Shown here one piece after another: positions 4,576 through 5,771 of a stretch of DNA of 5,771 nt (within the stretch, counting starts at the first letter, position 1; every line of letters starts with the position of its first letter). A program made the translations under genes and the position numbers. The DNA is from Acidobacteriota bacterium (GTDB lineage Bacteria > Acidobacteriota > Terriglobia > Terriglobales > Acidobacteriaceae), in NCBI GenBank assembly GCA_023441255.1, contig JAEZPW010000387.1, positions 1 through 5,771 on the forward strand. Reading direction: 5' to 3'. A model generated the notes under the pieces. The model searched no databases and was not told where the DNA came from. It saw only the letters and a list, made by a program, of their open reading frames with translations.

Positions 4576-5771
4576 TTACGGATAAAGTCGATACAGCATG
4601 CGCGCGAAGGGTATGGTTTCCCGCACGTGCTCGAGGCCGCAGATCCAGGCCACGGCGCGCTCGATTCCCATGCCGAACCCGGAGTGCGGCACGCCGCCGT
4701 ACTTGCGCAGGTCGAGATACCACTTGAAGGCCTCGATCGGCAGGTCGTGTTCCTTGATGCGCTTCAGCAGCAGCTCGTAGGAGCCGATACGCTGCGAGCC
4801 GCCGATGATCTCGCCGTAGCCTTCGGGCGCGAGCACGTCCACGCATAAAGCTACCTTCGGGTTCTGCGGATCGGGTTCCATGTAAAACGCCTTCACTTCT
4901 GTCGGATACCGATGCACCATCACGGGCCGGTCGAACTTCGACGAGATGTACGTCTCGTCAGGAGATCCGAAATCGCCGCCCCATTCGAAGCGCGATTCGA
5001 GTTCGCCCTTGGCGTGGCCTTCCTGCAGCATCTTCACGGCCTCGTCGTAGCTCAGTCGCGGGAACGGCGCCTTGATGTTCTCCAGCTTCGAGATATCGCG
5101 TTCGAGCACTTCGAGGTCCTGCCGCCGCTTCTCCAGCACTCGCTGCACGATGTGGCTGATGAAATCCTCAGCCAGCTTCATGATGTCGTCCAACTCGGCG
5201 TAGGCTACTTCAGGCTCGACCATCCAGAACTCGGTCAGGTGCCGTCGCGTCTTCGACTTCTCGGCTCGGAACGTCGGTCCGAACGAATAAACTTTGCCCA
5301 GAGCCATGGCCGTAGCTTCGATGTAGAGCTGTCCGGACTGAGTCAGATAAGCCTGCTCGTCGAAATACTCCACCGGGAACAGCGTGCTCGTGCCCTCGCA
5401 AGCGGCTGGCGTCAAGATCGGCGGATCGGTACGGATGAAGTCGCGCGAGTCGAAAAAGTCATGCATCGCCCTCTCGATCTCGGAGCGCACGCGAAGGATC
5501 GCCGCCTGCCGCTGCGAACGCAACCACAGGTGGCGGTGCTCCATCAGGAAGTCGACCCCGTGCTCCTTAGGCGTGATCGGGTAAGGCTCATCAACGGGGA
5601 CAGCCTGCACGACCTGCGCGTCCCGTACGTCCATCTCGTATCCGCCGGGCGCGCGCTTGTCGGCTCGGACATTCCCGGTCACGACCACCGACGATTCCTG
5701 CGTCAGGTTCTTGATGGTGTCGAACAACTCAGGGCTGACGTCCTTCTTGAACACGACGCCCTGAATCAGGC
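4576..5771 (-). CDS. asnS: Asparaginyl-tRNA synthetase (N-terminus outside window)
   Basis: Class II aminoacyl-tRNA synthetase that charges tRNA-Asn with asparagine in the cytoplasm. The frame is open to the right edge; reading from the edge it begins LIQGV, then FKKDVSPELF. That is the middle of the N-terminal anticodon-binding OB-fold, so roughly the first 40 residues are missing, judged from usual lengths near 430-465. The GTG at 5754 is an internal valine codon and not a start. Numbering from that codon: end of OB-fold to about 55; motif 1 region around 107-121 (IRTDPPILTPAACEG); motif 2 with FRAE (162-165) and RRHLTEFWMVEPE (170-182), which is typical of AsnRS rather than AspRS; GEIIGGSQR (314-322); motif 3 GFGMGIER (359-366); and the end HVRETIPFARMLYRLYP, placed like the E. 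coli HVRD/VRDVIPFPR ending. It is an intact housekeeping gene as far as visible. Stop TAA at 4576-4578. Confidence 0.96.
   Translation of the reverse strand, partial: LIQGVVFKKDVSPELFDTIKNLTQESSVVVTGNVRADKRAPGGYEMDVRDAQVVQAVPVDEPYPITPKEHGVDFLMEHRHLWLRSQRQAAILRVRSEIERAMHDFFDSRDFIRTDPPILTPAACEGTSTLFPVEYFDEQAYLTQSGQLYIEATAMALGKVYSFGPTFRAEKSKTRRHLTEFWMVEPEVAYAELDDIMKLAEDFISHIVQRVLEKRRQDLEVLERDISKLENIKAPFPRLSYDEAVKMLQEGHAKGELESRFEWGGDFGSPDETYISSKFDRPVMVHRYPTEVKAFYMEPDPQNPKVALCVDVLAPEGYGEIIGGSQRIGSYELLLKRIKEHDLPIEAFKWYLDLRKYGGVPHSGFGMGIERAVAWICGLEHVRETIPFARMLYRLYP

Noticed and set aside
5752..5754. GTG as the start of asnS
   Set aside because: The frame continues to the window edge, and the OB-fold motif ahead of FKKD (QGVVFKKD) shows this valine is internal.

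Overview
The window (about 58-60% G+C by eye) is bacterial chromosome with seven recognisable genes. Two of them run off the edges. The gene mix, the protein flavour (for example the GGT C-terminus and the MscS channel) and the intergenic repeats of the type gtgtagcgccgggtctc and atccgtgtagatccgtgcc suggest a soil Acidobacteriota-like organism. That assignment is inference from remembered sequence style and no search was run.

Layout, left to right. (1) 1-459, + strand: 3' end of a gamma-glutamyltransferase gene, with a Thr/Pro/Gln/Ser-rich in-frame block just before its conserved LGSPGG loop. (2) 459-1295, +: a 278-residue xylose-isomerase-like TIM-barrel protein (sugar phosphate isomerase/epimerase family), joined to ggt by a TGATG stop/start overlap. 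(3) 1497-1793, -: a 98-residue GlsB/YeaQ/YmgE small membrane protein. (4) 1905-2228, -: a short PilZ-domain protein with the c-di-GMP-binding motifs. (5) 2325-3275, +: a small MscS-type mechanosensitive channel, divergent from the PilZ gene. (6) 3369-4349, -: arginase (rocF) with a complete set of manganese ligands. (7) 4576-5771, -: asparaginyl-tRNA synthetase (asnS), with its N-terminal part beyond the right edge.

The genes do not form one pathway. ggt and the TIM-barrel gene look like a two-gene operon. asnS and rocF lie in the same direction but are separated by 226 bp containing a possible terminator and an inverted pair of palindromic repeats, so co-transcription is doubtful. The GlsB, PilZ and MscS genes are all envelope-related or signalling-related, but each seems to be its own unit. 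No gap between genes exceeds about 230 bp, and I saw no tRNA, rRNA, CRISPR array, transposase or phage gene.

The most interesting points are at the DNA level. A 23-bp tandem duplication lies over the arginase start codon, and one base change removes the start codon from the upstream copy. A palindromic repeat pair sits upstream of arginase, and its ctacacaagcg core also occurs inside the in-frame low-complexity block of the ggt gene. I do not see a new multi-gene system here.
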